Assembly: GCA_001730095.1 (NCBI GenBank)
Contig: MDLF01000096.1
Location: 62,001-126,000, forward strand
Source: Rhodobacteraceae bacterium (ex Bugula neritina AB1)
Lineage (GTDB): Bacteria > Pseudomonadota > Alphaproteobacteria > Rhodobacterales > Rhodobacteraceae
Direction: 5' to 3'
Length of the DNA stretch: 64,000 bases
Shown: piece by piece, positions 1 through 8,293 of the stretch
How the letters are laid out: each line of letters begins with the position of its first letter
Position numbering within the stretch: position 1 is the stretch's first letter
Translations under genes and position numbers: made by a program
Notes under the pieces: generated by a model
The model's database searches: none
Seen by the model: only the letters and a program-made list of their open reading frames with translations
What the model was told of the DNA's origin: nothing

Positions 1-273
1 ACCGCCCAGATGATCGCCATCGCGACGCTGTTTTCGCAGGGTATTTTTGAACATTACCTGGTGATGTCGTCCTTTGGTATGGACCAGACGCTGATTGACC
101 AGATCATGACCGGGCAGGTGTCCGACGAAATGGGATTGCGCTGGAAATTCGACGGGATGATCTGGACTGGCCGTATCGGGCTTTGGCTGCTGTGGATTGC
201 TGCGGCGCTAACCGCCATTACGGGGGTCGATTATCTGCGCAAGGCGATGCCACATCTGAAGGAAGTGCATTGA
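1..273 (+). CDS. pgsA: CDP-diacylglycerol--glycerol-3-phosphate 3-phosphatidyltransferase, C-terminal part
   Basis: This is the last 90 codons of an open frame that enters from the left edge, so the catalytic CDP-alcohol phosphotransferase motif is outside the window. The visible part is a hydrophobic tail with a clear membrane segment (GLWLLWIAAALTAITG) and the ending DYLRKAMPHLK, typical of PgsA, which makes phosphatidylglycerophosphate in the inner membrane. Its stop codon overlaps the moaD start by one base (TGATG). A pgsA-moaD-moaE order is one I associate with Rhodobacteraceae. The assignment rests on the tail and the context, so another CDP-alcohol transferase cannot be excluded. Confidence 0.7.
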   Translation, partial: TAQMIAIATLFSQGIFEHYLVMSSFGMDQTLIDQIMTGQVSDEMGLRWKFDGMIWTGRIGLWLLWIAAALTAITGVDYLRKAMPHLKEVH

Positions 274-518
274 TGGATGTTCTGTATTTCGCCTGGGTGC
301 GTGAACGCATCGGTCTGCCGCGCGAGCAGGTGGAAACGTCAGCGGCCACCGTCGCCGATCTGGTAGAGGAGCTGCGCGCGCGTGAAGAGCGCTATGCGGC
401 GGCTTTTTCTGATCTGTCTGCACTGCGGGTCGCATTGGATCAGGAGCTGTCGGAGTTTGATGCATCTTTGGAGGGCGTGCGCGAGGTGGCCTTCTTTCCG
501 CCAATGACCGGAGGCTGA
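273..518 (+). CDS. moaD: Molybdopterin synthase small (sulfur-carrier) subunit MoaD
   Basis: An 81-residue ubiquitin-like protein starting MDVLYFAWVRERIG and ending in the Gly-Gly tail (FPPMTGG) that is thiocarboxylated and donates sulfur to precursor Z. The length and the beta-grasp pattern (FFPPMTGG after a VALD.E strand) fit MoaD. The ATG overlaps the pgsA stop by one base, which decides the start: an upstream extension would run into pgsA. moaE follows 4 bases later, so the two molybdopterin synthase subunits are made together. Confidence 0.92.
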   Translation: MDVLYFAWVRERIGLPREQVETSAATVADLVEELRAREERYAAAFSDLSALRVALDQELSEFDASLEGVREVAFFPPMTGG

Positions 519-522
519 GGCG

Positions 523-993
523 ATGCGGATCTCCGTGCAGGAAGCCGCCTTTGAGCTTGGCGCAGAGAGCGATGCCTTTGCCGCAGGAGTTGCGAATGCA
601 GGCGCTGTGGTAACATTCACGGGGGTGGTGCGGGACGCTGATCAAGGCGGCCTTCAAGCGATGGAAATCGAGCATTACCCTGGTATGACCGAAAGGGCAC
701 TGACGGCCATCGCCGAAGAGGCCATGGACCGCTGGTCGCTGGCCGATACGCTTGTGATCCATCGGCATGGTCGGTTGGCCCCGGGCGAGCGTATCATGAT
801 GGTCGCCACCGCCGCCCGTCATCGCAAGGATGCGTTTGAGGCGGCAGAGTATCTGATGGACTACCTGAAATCCCGTGCCCCGTTCTGGAAAAAGGAAATC
901 CTCAGCGGCGGCGGGGCGGATTGGGTGGCCGCCAAGGACGCTGATGAAGATGCACTGAAGCGCTGGCAGGGCGGAAAATCTCCCGCCAGTTGA
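523..993 (+). CDS. moaE: Molybdopterin synthase catalytic subunit MoaE
   Basis: A 156-residue MoaE protein that, with MoaD, converts precursor Z to molybdopterin. Family marks are the early FTGVVRDADQGG stretch, the IEHYPGM segment, HRHGRLAPGE, and the C-terminal RAPFWKKEILSGGGADWV, which holds the conserved lysines of the active site. It starts 4 bases after moaD. A repeat hairpin begins inside its last codons and continues downstream (see the repeat at 980-1059), so the 3' end of this mRNA should be strongly structured. Confidence 0.95.
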   Translation: MRISVQEAAFELGAESDAFAAGVANAGAVVTFTGVVRDADQGGLQAMEIEHYPGMTERALTAIAEEAMDRWSLADTLVIHRHGRLAPGERIMMVATAARHRKDAFEAAEYLMDYLKSRAPFWKKEILSGGGADWVAAKDADEDALKRWQGGKSPAS

Positions 994-1059
994 TCAATCA
1001 TCAAAGATGATTTCCGCCTGTTGGGCGTGGCGCCGCGCTTTGCGCGGCGCCACGCCCAA
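980..1059 (+). repeat. Intergenic hairpin repeat, copy A (module 1)
   Basis: The element has the order CTCCCGCC (980-987), a small hairpin AATCATC-aaa-GATGATT (996-1012), then TTGGGC opening a perfect 18-bp inverted repeat (1021-1038 with 1042-1059, loop TTT). It begins inside the moaE 3' end and lies between moaE and a convergent gene. The large stem has no T-run after it, so it is not a classical intrinsic terminator. The same order of parts is seen at 23608, 34319, 41702 and, reversed, 52713. Confidence 0.8.
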
Positions 1060-1129
1060 GGCTGATCAGACTGTGCTGGCGCAGCCAGTGCGGTCTGCAG
1101 GCGCGGGAGTGCCGCGCTGGGCTCTGTTA

Positions 1130-1444
1130 TCAGTGCGGGATCTGGCTGCGCAGTTCCTCGGTTTCGCGGCGGGCTTCGCGCAGGCCATCCATTGCCGCAC
1201 GCAACTCCGCTTCGGTTTGGGTCAGCTGATTGGTCAGCTCCGCCTCGCGCTGCTGCAGATAGGTGATCGCCTGATCCCGGGTTTCCTCTGCCTCATGCAG
1301 CTCCTGGCTCATTCGGTCGAGATCGGCGACATCGCTTTGCCGCACGCGGGTAAACCGGTGCACCAGCCAATTGGCGAACCACCCCATGGCAAAAGCCACA
1401 AACAGGATGATCGCGGTGGTGATGATGAACTCTGTCCTGTTCAT
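1130..1444 (-). CDS. Small membrane-anchored coiled-coil protein, unknown function
   Basis: A 104-residue protein with one N-terminal membrane segment (about residues 7-27, IITTAIILFVAFAMGWFANW) followed by a long charged, heptad-rich stretch from about residue 40 to 100 that should form a coiled coil. No enzymatic motif is visible. Its start overlaps the stop of the upstream OmpA-type gene by 4 bases, so the two are very probably one operon and may act together at the cell envelope. Confidence 0.75.
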   Translation of the reverse strand: MNRTEFIITTAIILFVAFAMGWFANWLVHRFTRVRQSDVADLDRMSQELHEAEETRDQAITYLQQREAELTNQLTQTEAELRAAMDGLREARRETEELRSQIPH

Positions 1445-3330
1445 TCCTCTGGTGTCTCCTGTGCATCATCTGCGCTTTCGGCTTCCGGGCTGCTGCCGTC
1501 GTCGCTTGTTTGTGTCTGCTCCGCCGGACGGATCAGCTTGAATTCTATGCGGCGGTTGGCTTCGCGGCCTTCCTCGGTGCCATTGTCGGCAATCGGTTCG
1601 CTTTCGCCGTAACCTTTGGCAGCAAATGTCGAGGTCACCACCCGGCGCGCGCGCAATTCATTCAGAACTGATTGCGCGCGCGCCTGGCTAAGGTTCTGGT
1701 TCATGGCTTGACGGCCCTGGCTGTCGGTATGGCCTTGGATCTCCAGGCGGACCGGGCCGCAGCGGCTCAGGACTTCGGCTATCCGGTCCATGGTGCCGGC
1801 GCTTTCCGCCGCAATGGTGGCAGAGCCCGGTTCAAAAGTGATTTTCGACTCGCTTTGAGCACCGGCGAGCTGGGCTTCGCACAGCTCCGGTGGGATCGGC
1901 TGATCCTTGGGGGCTGGCGGCTCTTGGTAAGATACATCAAGGCCATAAGTCTCTGCTTCGCCCAGCTTGGCAGACAAAAAGCGCGCGATTTCGGAAGGGG
2001 CGTTCTTGCGGTAGCTCATGCCGCGCAATTCCAGGTTTTCCGGCGTTACCGTCACTGAACCGCGCTGCAGATATGAGAGCGCTTCCAAACCCGCCAGCAC
2101 CCGCACCGGCCAATCGGCCGGCAGGTCCGCAACGGCCCGGGTGGCCGTATGCACATTCGCCGAGCCAAAGCGTGCCTTGGCATAGCTGTCGGCTACGGTG
2201 CGCAGGGCGGCGTCACTTAGTCGGCCTCGCAGCTGGACTTGGCCTTCGGGGCTGAGGGTCGCAGTGAACTCCGGAGGGCCGGTCGTGTCAGATGCCACGG
2301 GAACCGGCAGCACTGCGTGCAAGGCAAAAACACGGGGCAGGGCGGTTTCCAGCTCTCCGACCACATGGTCGAAGGTGCCGCTGGCAGTGCCTTCTGCGGC
2401 AACAAGGGTGATGTCGGCATTGGCAATGGTTACGGAACCACCACCCAGTTCAGCCAGGCTGGCGATGCTCAGCTCTGCTGCGCGGGCCCAGTTGGGTGAG
2501 GGCACGCCCATGCCGATCACACAGTCCGTATCGCTTTGCAGTCCGGCCTCTTGTGCGGCGTCGAGGATGCGCCTGCGGCTGGCTTCACTCTCGGCGGTGC
2601 AGGCATCAAACTGGGCGCCGTCCTTGGTCAGCAGGAACCGCAAGGTGAACGGGGTAACCACCGGCCTTGGCGCCGCGATATCCATTGCCAGCCGCAATCC
2701 TGGCGGAGCCAGTCGGCCAAGCTGCTCCTCCAGCTGGTGCTTGGCTTCTTCACTGCCTGAAATGGCGGTGATGGAAACCGCGCCGGCCTCTACTGAAATC
2801 TTGGCACGTGGCAACAGTTTCAATGCTTCCACGGCAAAATCCAGGGCCTGCTGCCAGCCGTCGGGTTTGGTGTACTGAGCCGTTTCCAGAAGGTCCGCCA
2901 CTCTGCCGTCAGCTGCTAAGGCGTTCAACTGTTCGACCATTGCCTCGCGGCCGGATCCTTCCGGAATCAAGCCGATAATCGAAATGCCGCTGTCATTGCG
3001 CAGAATTTCCGCGGAAAACCGCGGTGGTGTCAGCCCTTTGGTCGGCGGAACTTCCATCCCGTCGATGATCCGTGCCGCATCCACCACGCTGCCGATCAGA
3101 GAAATCACTGTGAACCTGGTCGCCTCGTCGGGGGGCGTGCCTTCGGCCAGGACTTGCAGACCGTCCGCCGTGACTTCGGCCCAGGTATGCCCGGCAGCGT
3201 CGAGCGACTGCCGTACCGCGGTTTCGGTGCTGCGTTCCACCGTGGTGACGGCAAACCCGGCAGCAACAAGGCTCAGCCCTGCGGCGGCAGTGAAGGCCAA
3301 GCCTGGGATCAGCAGAGAGGACAAGCGCAT
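1441..3330 (-). CDS. OmpA-family envelope protein with internal repeats
   Basis: A 629-residue protein with an N-terminal signal peptide or anchor (hydrophobic to about residue 28) and a C-terminal OmpA peptidoglycan-binding domain at about 495-600 (IQGHTDSQG, NLSQARAQSV, GYGESEPIADN, REANRRIEF). Between them are three related BON-like units of about 125 residues, near 106-220, 228-345 and 355-470, each ending in a tryptophan-led helix and a GSVTV-type strand. The tail after 600 is acidic and disordered. It probably links the outer envelope to peptidoglycan; the ligand of the repeats is unknown. It is cotranscribed with the small coiled-coil gene downstream. Confidence 0.85.
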   Translation of the reverse strand: MRLSSLLIPGLAFTAAAGLSLVAAGFAVTTVERSTETAVRQSLDAAGHTWAEVTADGLQVLAEGTPPDEATRFTVISLIGSVVDAARIIDGMEVPPTKGLTPPRFSAEILRNDSGISIIGLIPEGSGREAMVEQLNALAADGRVADLLETAQYTKPDGWQQALDFAVEALKLLPRAKISVEAGAVSITAISGSEEAKHQLEEQLGRLAPPGLRLAMDIAAPRPVVTPFTLRFLLTKDGAQFDACTAESEASRRRILDAAQEAGLQSDTDCVIGMGVPSPNWARAAELSIASLAELGGGSVTIANADITLVAAEGTASGTFDHVVGELETALPRVFALHAVLPVPVASDTTGPPEFTATLSPEGQVQLRGRLSDAALRTVADSYAKARFGSANVHTATRAVADLPADWPVRVLAGLEALSYLQRGSVTVTPENLELRGMSYRKNAPSEIARFLSAKLGEAETYGLDVSYQEPPAPKDQPIPPELCEAQLAGAQSESKITFEPGSATIAAESAGTMDRIAEVLSRCGPVRLEIQGHTDSQGRQAMNQNLSQARAQSVLNELRARRVVTSTFAAKGYGESEPIADNGTEEGREANRRIEFKLIRPAEQTQTSDDGSSPEAESADDAQETPEE

Positions 3331-3390
3331 GTGGCGGCAGTTTCCCTTGGTCAGTTAATGGCTCTTACCCTGCGCAGAGAAATGGTTCAA

Positions 3391-4353
3391 TCACGCGAAC
3401 ATGGCCAAGGCAAAGAAGATGAGCGGGATCAGGCCGGTATCGCGGTTCAACCGGAACAATTGCAGCAGCCGGGTATTGTTCTCCGCGTCAAAAATACGCA
3501 GCTGCCAGGTCAGATGCCAGCCCATTGCCCAGGGTGCTGCCAGCGCCAGCACCAATGCCAGCACCGAGGCCGTTTCCAGCATTGCCCCAATCACCGCCAT
3601 GGCCATCAGGCAGACAAAGGCCACGATGAAACGGCGCAGCCACATCGGGGTTTCTGTGCCAAACAGCCGGGCGGTGGATTTCACACCGATCAGCGCGTCG
3701 TCCTCTGTGTCCTGATGAGCATAGATAGTGTCATAAAACAGCGTCCAGGCGATGCCGGCCAGATACAGCAGCACCGGAGGCCAGCCCATTGTGCCGGTAT
3801 GTGCGACCCAGGCCAACATGGCGCCCCAATTGAAGGCGAGGCCCAGAAACACCTGCGGCCACCAGGTAAAGCGTTTGGCAAAAGGATAAACAGTTACTGG
3901 CAGCAGCGACAGGATGCCCATAGCGATGGTCGCTTGGTTGAAGGTCAGCAGGATCACCAGGCCTAGAAGACATTGCAGCCCCATCCAGGCCAGCGCGCCT
4001 TTGACCGTGACCTGGCCCGAAGGGATCGGGCGTGAGCGGGTGCGTTCCACTTCGCCGTCGAAATTGCGGTCGGTGATATCGTTCCATGTGCAGCCCGCGC
4101 CGCGCATCAGCCAGGCGCCGGCTGCACAGCCAATGGCGATCCACAGGTCGCTCCAGCGCGGGCTTTGATCTGCCAGGATGGCGAGGGCCAGCCCCCACCA
4201 GCAGGGGATCAGCAGCAGCCAGGTGCCAATGGGCCGGTCGGCACGGCTGAGGCGCAGATAGGGTCGGGTCCATTCCGGGGCATATATGTCCACCCAGTTT
4301 CCCTTGACCGCGTCCGCGACCTGACCCTCTGGTGCTGGCTTCTGGCCTTGCAT
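3391..4353 (-). CDS. ubiA: 4-hydroxybenzoate polyprenyltransferase UbiA
   Basis: A 320-residue multi-spanning membrane prenyltransferase that attaches the polyprenyl tail to 4-hydroxybenzoate in ubiquinone synthesis. Both aspartate-rich motifs are present: NDITDRNFDGEVERTRSRP (from residue 91) and YDTIYAHQDTEDD (207-219), separated by hydrophobic helices. I chose the ATG just before QGQKPAPEG because the longer frame would run into the divergent rsmE gene. Only 12 bases separate the two start codons, so promoters must overlap coding sequence. The tail partner for ubiquinone, a polyprenyl diphosphate synthase, is encoded near 42 kb. Confidence 0.93.
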   Translation of the reverse strand: MQGQKPAPEGQVADAVKGNWVDIYAPEWTRPYLRLSRADRPIGTWLLLIPCWWGLALAILADQSPRWSDLWIAIGCAAGAWLMRGAGCTWNDITDRNFDGEVERTRSRPIPSGQVTVKGALAWMGLQCLLGLVILLTFNQATIAMGILSLLPVTVYPFAKRFTWWPQVFLGLAFNWGAMLAWVAHTGTMGWPPVLLYLAGIAWTLFYDTIYAHQDTEDDALIGVKSTARLFGTETPMWLRRFIVAFVCLMAMAVIGAMLETASVLALVLALAAPWAMGWHLTWQLRIFDAENNTRLLQLFRLNRDTGLIPLIFFALAMFA

Positions 4354-4365
4354 ATGTAGGACCCC

Positions 4366-5091
4366 ATGAGTGCAAAAATCAGACTGTATGTAGAGCACCC
4401 TTTGGGGGCAGGGCAATCGGTTCCCTTGGATCGTGATCAGGCGCATTACCTGTTTGGGGTGATGCGGCAGGGCGCCGGCGCGCATGTGGCGCTGTTCAAT
4501 GGACAGGATGGCGAATGGCTGGCAGAGGTTGCCGAGGCCGGCAAGCGCGGCGGCACGCTTGTATGCCGCGAACAGACCAAGCCGCTACAGCTGCCGCCGG
4601 ATCTGTGGCTGATGTTCGCGCCGATCAAGAAGGCACGCACCGATTTCATTGTCGAAAAAGCGGCAGAGATGGGCGCCGCCCGCATCCTGCCGGTGCAGAC
4701 CGAGTTCACCAATTCCGAGCGTATCCGTCAGGACCGGCTGCAAGCGCATGCGGTTGAAGCTGCTGAGCAATGCGGCGGCACATATGTGCCCGAGGTTGGC
4801 GAACTGCAAAAACTTTCGCGCCTGCTGGACGCCTGGCCGCAGGAGCGGCAATTGATGTTCTGTGATGAGGCCGAGGTGGGCAAGGCGCTGCAGTTGGCTG
4901 CCCAGACGCAGGCGGGGGCGCCCTGGGCGATCCTGATCGGCCCCGAAGGCGGGTTTTCCGATGCCGAGCGCAAGCGTCTCCACACCCTGCCGCAATCCCA
5001 TGTGGTTAGCCTCGGTCCCCGCATCCTGCGTGCGGACACCGCTGCGGTGGCAGCCATGACCCTTTGGCAGCAGGCGCTGGGGGACTGGTAA
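4366..5091 (+). CDS. rsmE: 16S rRNA (uracil-1498-N3)-methyltransferase RsmE
   Basis: A 241-residue SPOUT methyltransferase. The N-terminal PUA-like part carries DRDQAHYLFGVMRQG, and the C-terminal knot carries the SAM loops IGPEGGFSDAER and LGPRILRADTAAVAA, both diagnostic of RsmE. It methylates U1498 of 16S rRNA in the assembled 30S subunit. An AGGA lies 4 bases before the ATG. It is transcribed divergently from ubiA. Confidence 0.95.
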   Translation: MSAKIRLYVEHPLGAGQSVPLDRDQAHYLFGVMRQGAGAHVALFNGQDGEWLAEVAEAGKRGGTLVCREQTKPLQLPPDLWLMFAPIKKARTDFIVEKAAEMGAARILPVQTEFTNSERIRQDRLQAHAVEAAEQCGGTYVPEVGELQKLSRLLDAWPQERQLMFCDEAEVGKALQLAAQTQAGAPWAILIGPEGGFSDAERKRLHTLPQSHVVSLGPRILRADTAAVAAMTLWQQALGDW

Positions 5092-5248
5092 ACGGTTGCT
5101 TGCCCCCTGAACTCAGACTCTGGAAACCAATTCCTGCTAAATTGATCGCAACCCGGAGTTGATTAGGCCCTGTTGCCACCACATGCTCGGTACAGGCCTG
5201 CCGTTTCGGGCGGCAATACAAGGGCTGGTTCAGATCATGGAGGGCAAG

Positions 5249-6109
5249 ATGATTCGCAGGGCAGAACAGGGTGATTTGCAGGCAATTGAGGGGTTCCTGG
5301 CTCCGCGCGCGGCAACGTCCATGTTCCTGTCGGGCAATCTGCGTGATCACGGGCTGAATGCGGTTGGCCACCCGAAGGCAACCTCGGTCTGGCTCAGCGA
5401 GGATGCAAGTGGTTTGAACGGTGTCTTCGGCCTGACAGAGGACGGCTTCCTGACCTTTGAGGCCCCTGGCATTGGACCCGCTGCAGGCGGCGCGCTGCGG
5501 CGCGCGCTGGACGGGCGGCGGATTGCGGCGCTGAACGGCGAGGCGCGGCAGGCTGATGCGATGCTCGAGGTTCTGAATGTCGATTGGGAGCAGATCGGAT
5601 TCTCCGACACTGAACCTCATTTCCGCTTACCTCTCAAAGACTTGCAATTGCCCTCTGGCGGCAGCACCCTGCGTCCCATGCATCCCGAAGACGTGCCGCT
5701 GATCACGGAATGGCGCCATGCCTACGACAAGGAGGTTTTTGGCTCCGCAGACCTGCCCGAAATCCGGCAGCGGTCGACTGGCCGGGCGGAGGAGCTGGTG
5801 GAAAGCGGCCGGGGCCGGATTTTGGAACTGGGCGGTCTGCCAGTAGCCATGACTGCCTTTAACGCGGCATTGCCAGAGATCGTGCAGATCGGCGGCGTCT
5901 TTACACCGCCCGGACAGCGCAGCCGCGGCTTCGCCCGCCGCGCTGTTGCGCTGCATCTGGCCGAGGTGCATGAGGAAGGCGTTCAGGAGGCTATCCTGTT
6001 TGCTTCCGGCGCGGCAGCGGTCAGGGCGTATCAGAAGCTGGGTTTCCAGAGAATCGGGGATTACCGGATCATTGAGTTCAGCGAGCCGGTGACGGTTCGT
6101 TGCGAATGA
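5249..6109 (+). CDS. GNAT-family N-acetyltransferase
   Basis: A 286-residue protein whose C-terminal half has the acetyl-CoA binding pattern of GNAT enzymes: GGVFTPPGQRSRGFARRAV (the Q/RxxGxG/A loop) followed by ILFASGAAAVRAYQKLGFQRIGDY. The N-terminal half starts RRAEQGDLQAIEGFL and looks like a second, degenerate GNAT-like lobe. The ATG used here has a GGAGGG ribosome site 5-10 bases upstream; the frame is open for 30 more codons upstream but without such a site. The substrate is unknown. Confidence 0.85.
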   Translation: MIRRAEQGDLQAIEGFLAPRAATSMFLSGNLRDHGLNAVGHPKATSVWLSEDASGLNGVFGLTEDGFLTFEAPGIGPAAGGALRRALDGRRIAALNGEARQADAMLEVLNVDWEQIGFSDTEPHFRLPLKDLQLPSGGSTLRPMHPEDVPLITEWRHAYDKEVFGSADLPEIRQRSTGRAEELVESGRGRILELGGLPVAMTAFNAALPEIVQIGGVFTPPGQRSRGFARRAVALHLAEVHEEGVQEAILFASGAAAVRAYQKLGFQRIGDYRIIEFSEPVTVRCE

Positions 6110-6223
6110 CGGCGGGGCATCGGACAGTTTACTTGCACGGGCCATTGCATCAGCCGTCAGGACCGCACAGATAGGAAGGGCAGGCCGGGTGCTTGCCCGA
6201 CCGGAAAGAATGAGGCGAAACAC

Positions 6224-6751
6224 ATGAGTTTCATCCGCCCTGAGGCTCGCGCTCAACTGTGGCGCTGGCGGGAAGTTATAGCCGCTGTTCTGATGTTCCT
6301 TCTGGGTGTCAAGCTGGCGTTCGCGTTCTTTGGTTTCACGGCAATCACCGGCTGGGCGCTGGTGGCAACGGGGCTGGTAACTGCGATCATCGGCGCTCAG
6401 CGTATGCGTTTTCGCAGCGGCACGGGCGGACCGGGTGTCGTGCAGGTTGACGAGGGGCAGATCGCCTATTTCGGCCCTTTGACCGGCGGGGCGGTGGCTG
6501 CGTCCGAGTTGGAACGCCTGGCGCTTGATCCTTCGTCGAAACCGCCGCATTGGCTGCTGGAACAGCCGGGCCAGGCGCCTCTTGCGATACCTGTCAACGC
6601 TGAAGGCAATGAGGCATTGTTCGACGTCTTTGCCGCCTTGCCGGGTCTGAAGACCGAGAAGATGCTGAGCGTATTGCGCAATGCAGGCCCTCACCAGGTC
6701 GTGATCTGGGAGCGCTCTGCCAGTCGCCCGGATCATCAGCGCCTGCATTGA
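6224..6751 (+). CDS. Conserved hypothetical two-helix membrane protein upstream of gshA
   Basis: A 175-residue protein with two N-terminal membrane helices (about residues 18-37 and 43-60) and a soluble C-terminal domain beginning VVQVDEGQIAYFGP. The beta-rich soluble part has an overall look similar to bacterial PH-like domains, but no diagnostic motif is visible. A GAGGCGAAACAC stretch precedes the ATG. It sits between a GNAT gene and gshA on the same strand with gaps of 60-115 bases, so co-regulation is possible but not shown. Confidence 0.7.
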   Translation: MSFIRPEARAQLWRWREVIAAVLMFLLGVKLAFAFFGFTAITGWALVATGLVTAIIGAQRMRFRSGTGGPGVVQVDEGQIAYFGPLTGGAVAASELERLALDPSSKPPHWLLEQPGQAPLAIPVNAEGNEALFDVFAALPGLKTEKMLSVLRNAGPHQVVIWERSASRPDHQRLH

Positions 6752-6816
6752 CACTGCCGGCGATTCCGCCCACGACTGATCCTTCAAAACATCTCTAACA
6801 GGACGGAGTGCCAGGC

Positions 6817-8187
6817 ATGTCCATTCCCCAGTCCGGCGGCGGACCGATTGAACGCCACGAGCAGCTTGCCGAGTATCTAGCCGACGGCTGCAAGCCCAAG
6901 GAAGACTGGCGTATCGGAACCGAGCACGAAAAATTTGGCTATTGCAAGGACACTCTGAAACCGCTGCCTTATGCCGGTGAACGCTCCATCGAAGCCGTGC
7001 TGACAGGCTTGCGTGACAGCTATGGCTGGGCGCCGGTGACCGAGGCTGGCAATCTGATTGGTTTGGAAAAGGACGGCGCCAACGTCAGCCTGGAGCCGGG
7101 CGGTGCCTTGGAACTGTCCGGGGCCCCGCTAGAGACCATTCATGAAACCTGCGATGAGGTGAATACGCACCTGCGCGAAGTGAAAGATATTGCCGACAAG
7201 ATCGGTGTTGGCTTCATTGGGCTTGGTGCGGCGCCTGAATGGCAGCATGAGCAAATGCCGCTGATGCCCAAGGGTCGTTACCGGCTGATGAACGACTACA
7301 TGGAAAAGGTCGGCACCATGGGTCGTGCCATGATGCGCCGCACCTGCACCGTGCAGGTCAACATCGATTTCGGCTCCGAAGCAGACATGGTTCAAAAGCT
7401 GCGCGTCGCCCTGGCTTTGCAGCCGGTTGCTACCGCGCTGTTCGCCAACTCCCCCTTCTTTGAGGGCAAGCCCAACGGTCACAAATCCTGGCGCAGCTAC
7501 ATCTGGCGCCACCTCGATGATGCCCGCACAGGCATGCTGCCGTTTGTCTTCGAGGAAGGCTTCGGCTTTGAACGCTACGTGGAATATGCGCTCGATGTGC
7601 CGATGTATTTTGTCTACCGCAACGGCGCGTATATCAACGCGCTGGGCATGTCGTTCCGTGATTTCCTGAAAGGGGAATTGCCAGCTTTGCCGGGTGAAAC
7701 GCCATTACTGTCGGATTGGGCGGACCACCTGACAACGGCCTTCCCGGAAGCGCGGATCAAGAAGTTCATGGAGATGCGCGGCGCCGACGGCGGACCCTGG
7801 CGCCGCCTGTGTGCCCTGCCTGCCTTCTGGGTTGGCCTGACCTATGATCAAACGGCTCTTGATGCAGCCTGGGACCTGGTCAAAGGGTGGGATGCAGATA
7901 CCCGCGAAGGACTGCGTATTGCGGCCGCTGAGCATGGTTTGCAAGCCAAGGTGAACGGCATCAGCATGCATGAGCTTTCCCGCGAGGTGGTGGCAATTTC
8001 CGAAAGCGGCCTCAAAGCGCGGCAAAGACCGGGCGCAGGCGGGCTGGTGCCGGATGAAACCCACTTCCTGAACGCACTGAAAGACAGTCTCGACAGCGGC
8101 AACGTGCCTGCGGATGAGCTTTTGGCGCGTTACCATGGTGCCTGGGAAGGCGACTTAAGCCGTATCTACAGTGAGTTCGCTTACTGA
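6817..8187 (+). CDS. gshA: Glutamate--cysteine ligase, plant/alphaproteobacterial type
   Basis: A 456-residue GCS2-type enzyme that makes gamma-glutamylcysteine, the first step of glutathione synthesis. Marks seen are RIGTEHEKFGY near the N-terminus, GANVSLEPGGALELSGAPL, MMRRTCTVQVNIDFGSEADM and the ANSPFFEGKPNGHKSWRS segment, all characteristic of the plant-type family. I chose the ATG of MSIPQSGGG over an in-frame GTG three codons earlier, because GGAG lies 8 bases before the ATG and overlaps the GTG. Two strong hairpins follow the stop. Confidence 0.95.
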   Translation: MSIPQSGGGPIERHEQLAEYLADGCKPKEDWRIGTEHEKFGYCKDTLKPLPYAGERSIEAVLTGLRDSYGWAPVTEAGNLIGLEKDGANVSLEPGGALELSGAPLETIHETCDEVNTHLREVKDIADKIGVGFIGLGAAPEWQHEQMPLMPKGRYRLMNDYMEKVGTMGRAMMRRTCTVQVNIDFGSEADMVQKLRVALALQPVATALFANSPFFEGKPNGHKSWRSYIWRHLDDARTGMLPFVFEEGFGFERYVEYALDVPMYFVYRNGAYINALGMSFRDFLKGELPALPGETPLLSDWADHLTTAFPEARIKKFMEMRGADGGPWRRLCALPAFWVGLTYDQTALDAAWDLVKGWDADTREGLRIAAAEHGLQAKVNGISMHELSREVVAISESGLKARQRPGAGGLVPDETHFLNALKDSLDSGNVPADELLARYHGAWEGDLSRIYSEFAY

Positions 8188-8197
8188 TGTTGCATTG

Positions 8198-8230
8198 AAA
8201 AGGCCGCACTCCAGGCGCGGCCTTTTCCTT
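8198..8230 (+). terminator. Hairpin terminator between gshA and the convergent YHS gene
   Basis: A 10-bp stem AAAAGGCCGC / GCGGCCTTTT with a 9-base loop starts 11 bases after the gshA stop. The A-run before and T-run after make it usable from both directions, which suits two convergent genes. Confidence 0.7.
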
Positions 8231-8236
8231 AAAGAG

Positions 8237-8270
8237 GCGGGCGGTGGATGATCCCACCGCCCGCTTTTTT
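8237..8270 (+). terminator. Second strong intrinsic terminator after gshA
   Basis: A perfect 11-bp stem GCGGGCGGTGG / CCACCGCCCGC with a 6-base loop is followed directly by six T residues on the plus strand. It backs up the hairpin just upstream and is close to the end of the convergent YHS gene. Confidence 0.8.
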
Positions 8271-8293
8271 GCACTTGAGTGGTGGCTTGTGCC

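Noticed and set aside
990-1004. TTGAT-N5-ATCAA, which looks like an FNR/FnrL box
   Set aside because: The FNR box needs a 4-base spacer; here it is 5, and the sequence lies at the end of moaE as part of the repeat hairpin.
5627-6787. A 386-codon minus-strand frame across the GNAT and membrane-protein genes
   Set aside because: Overlaps two plausible plus-strand genes and shows no motif.
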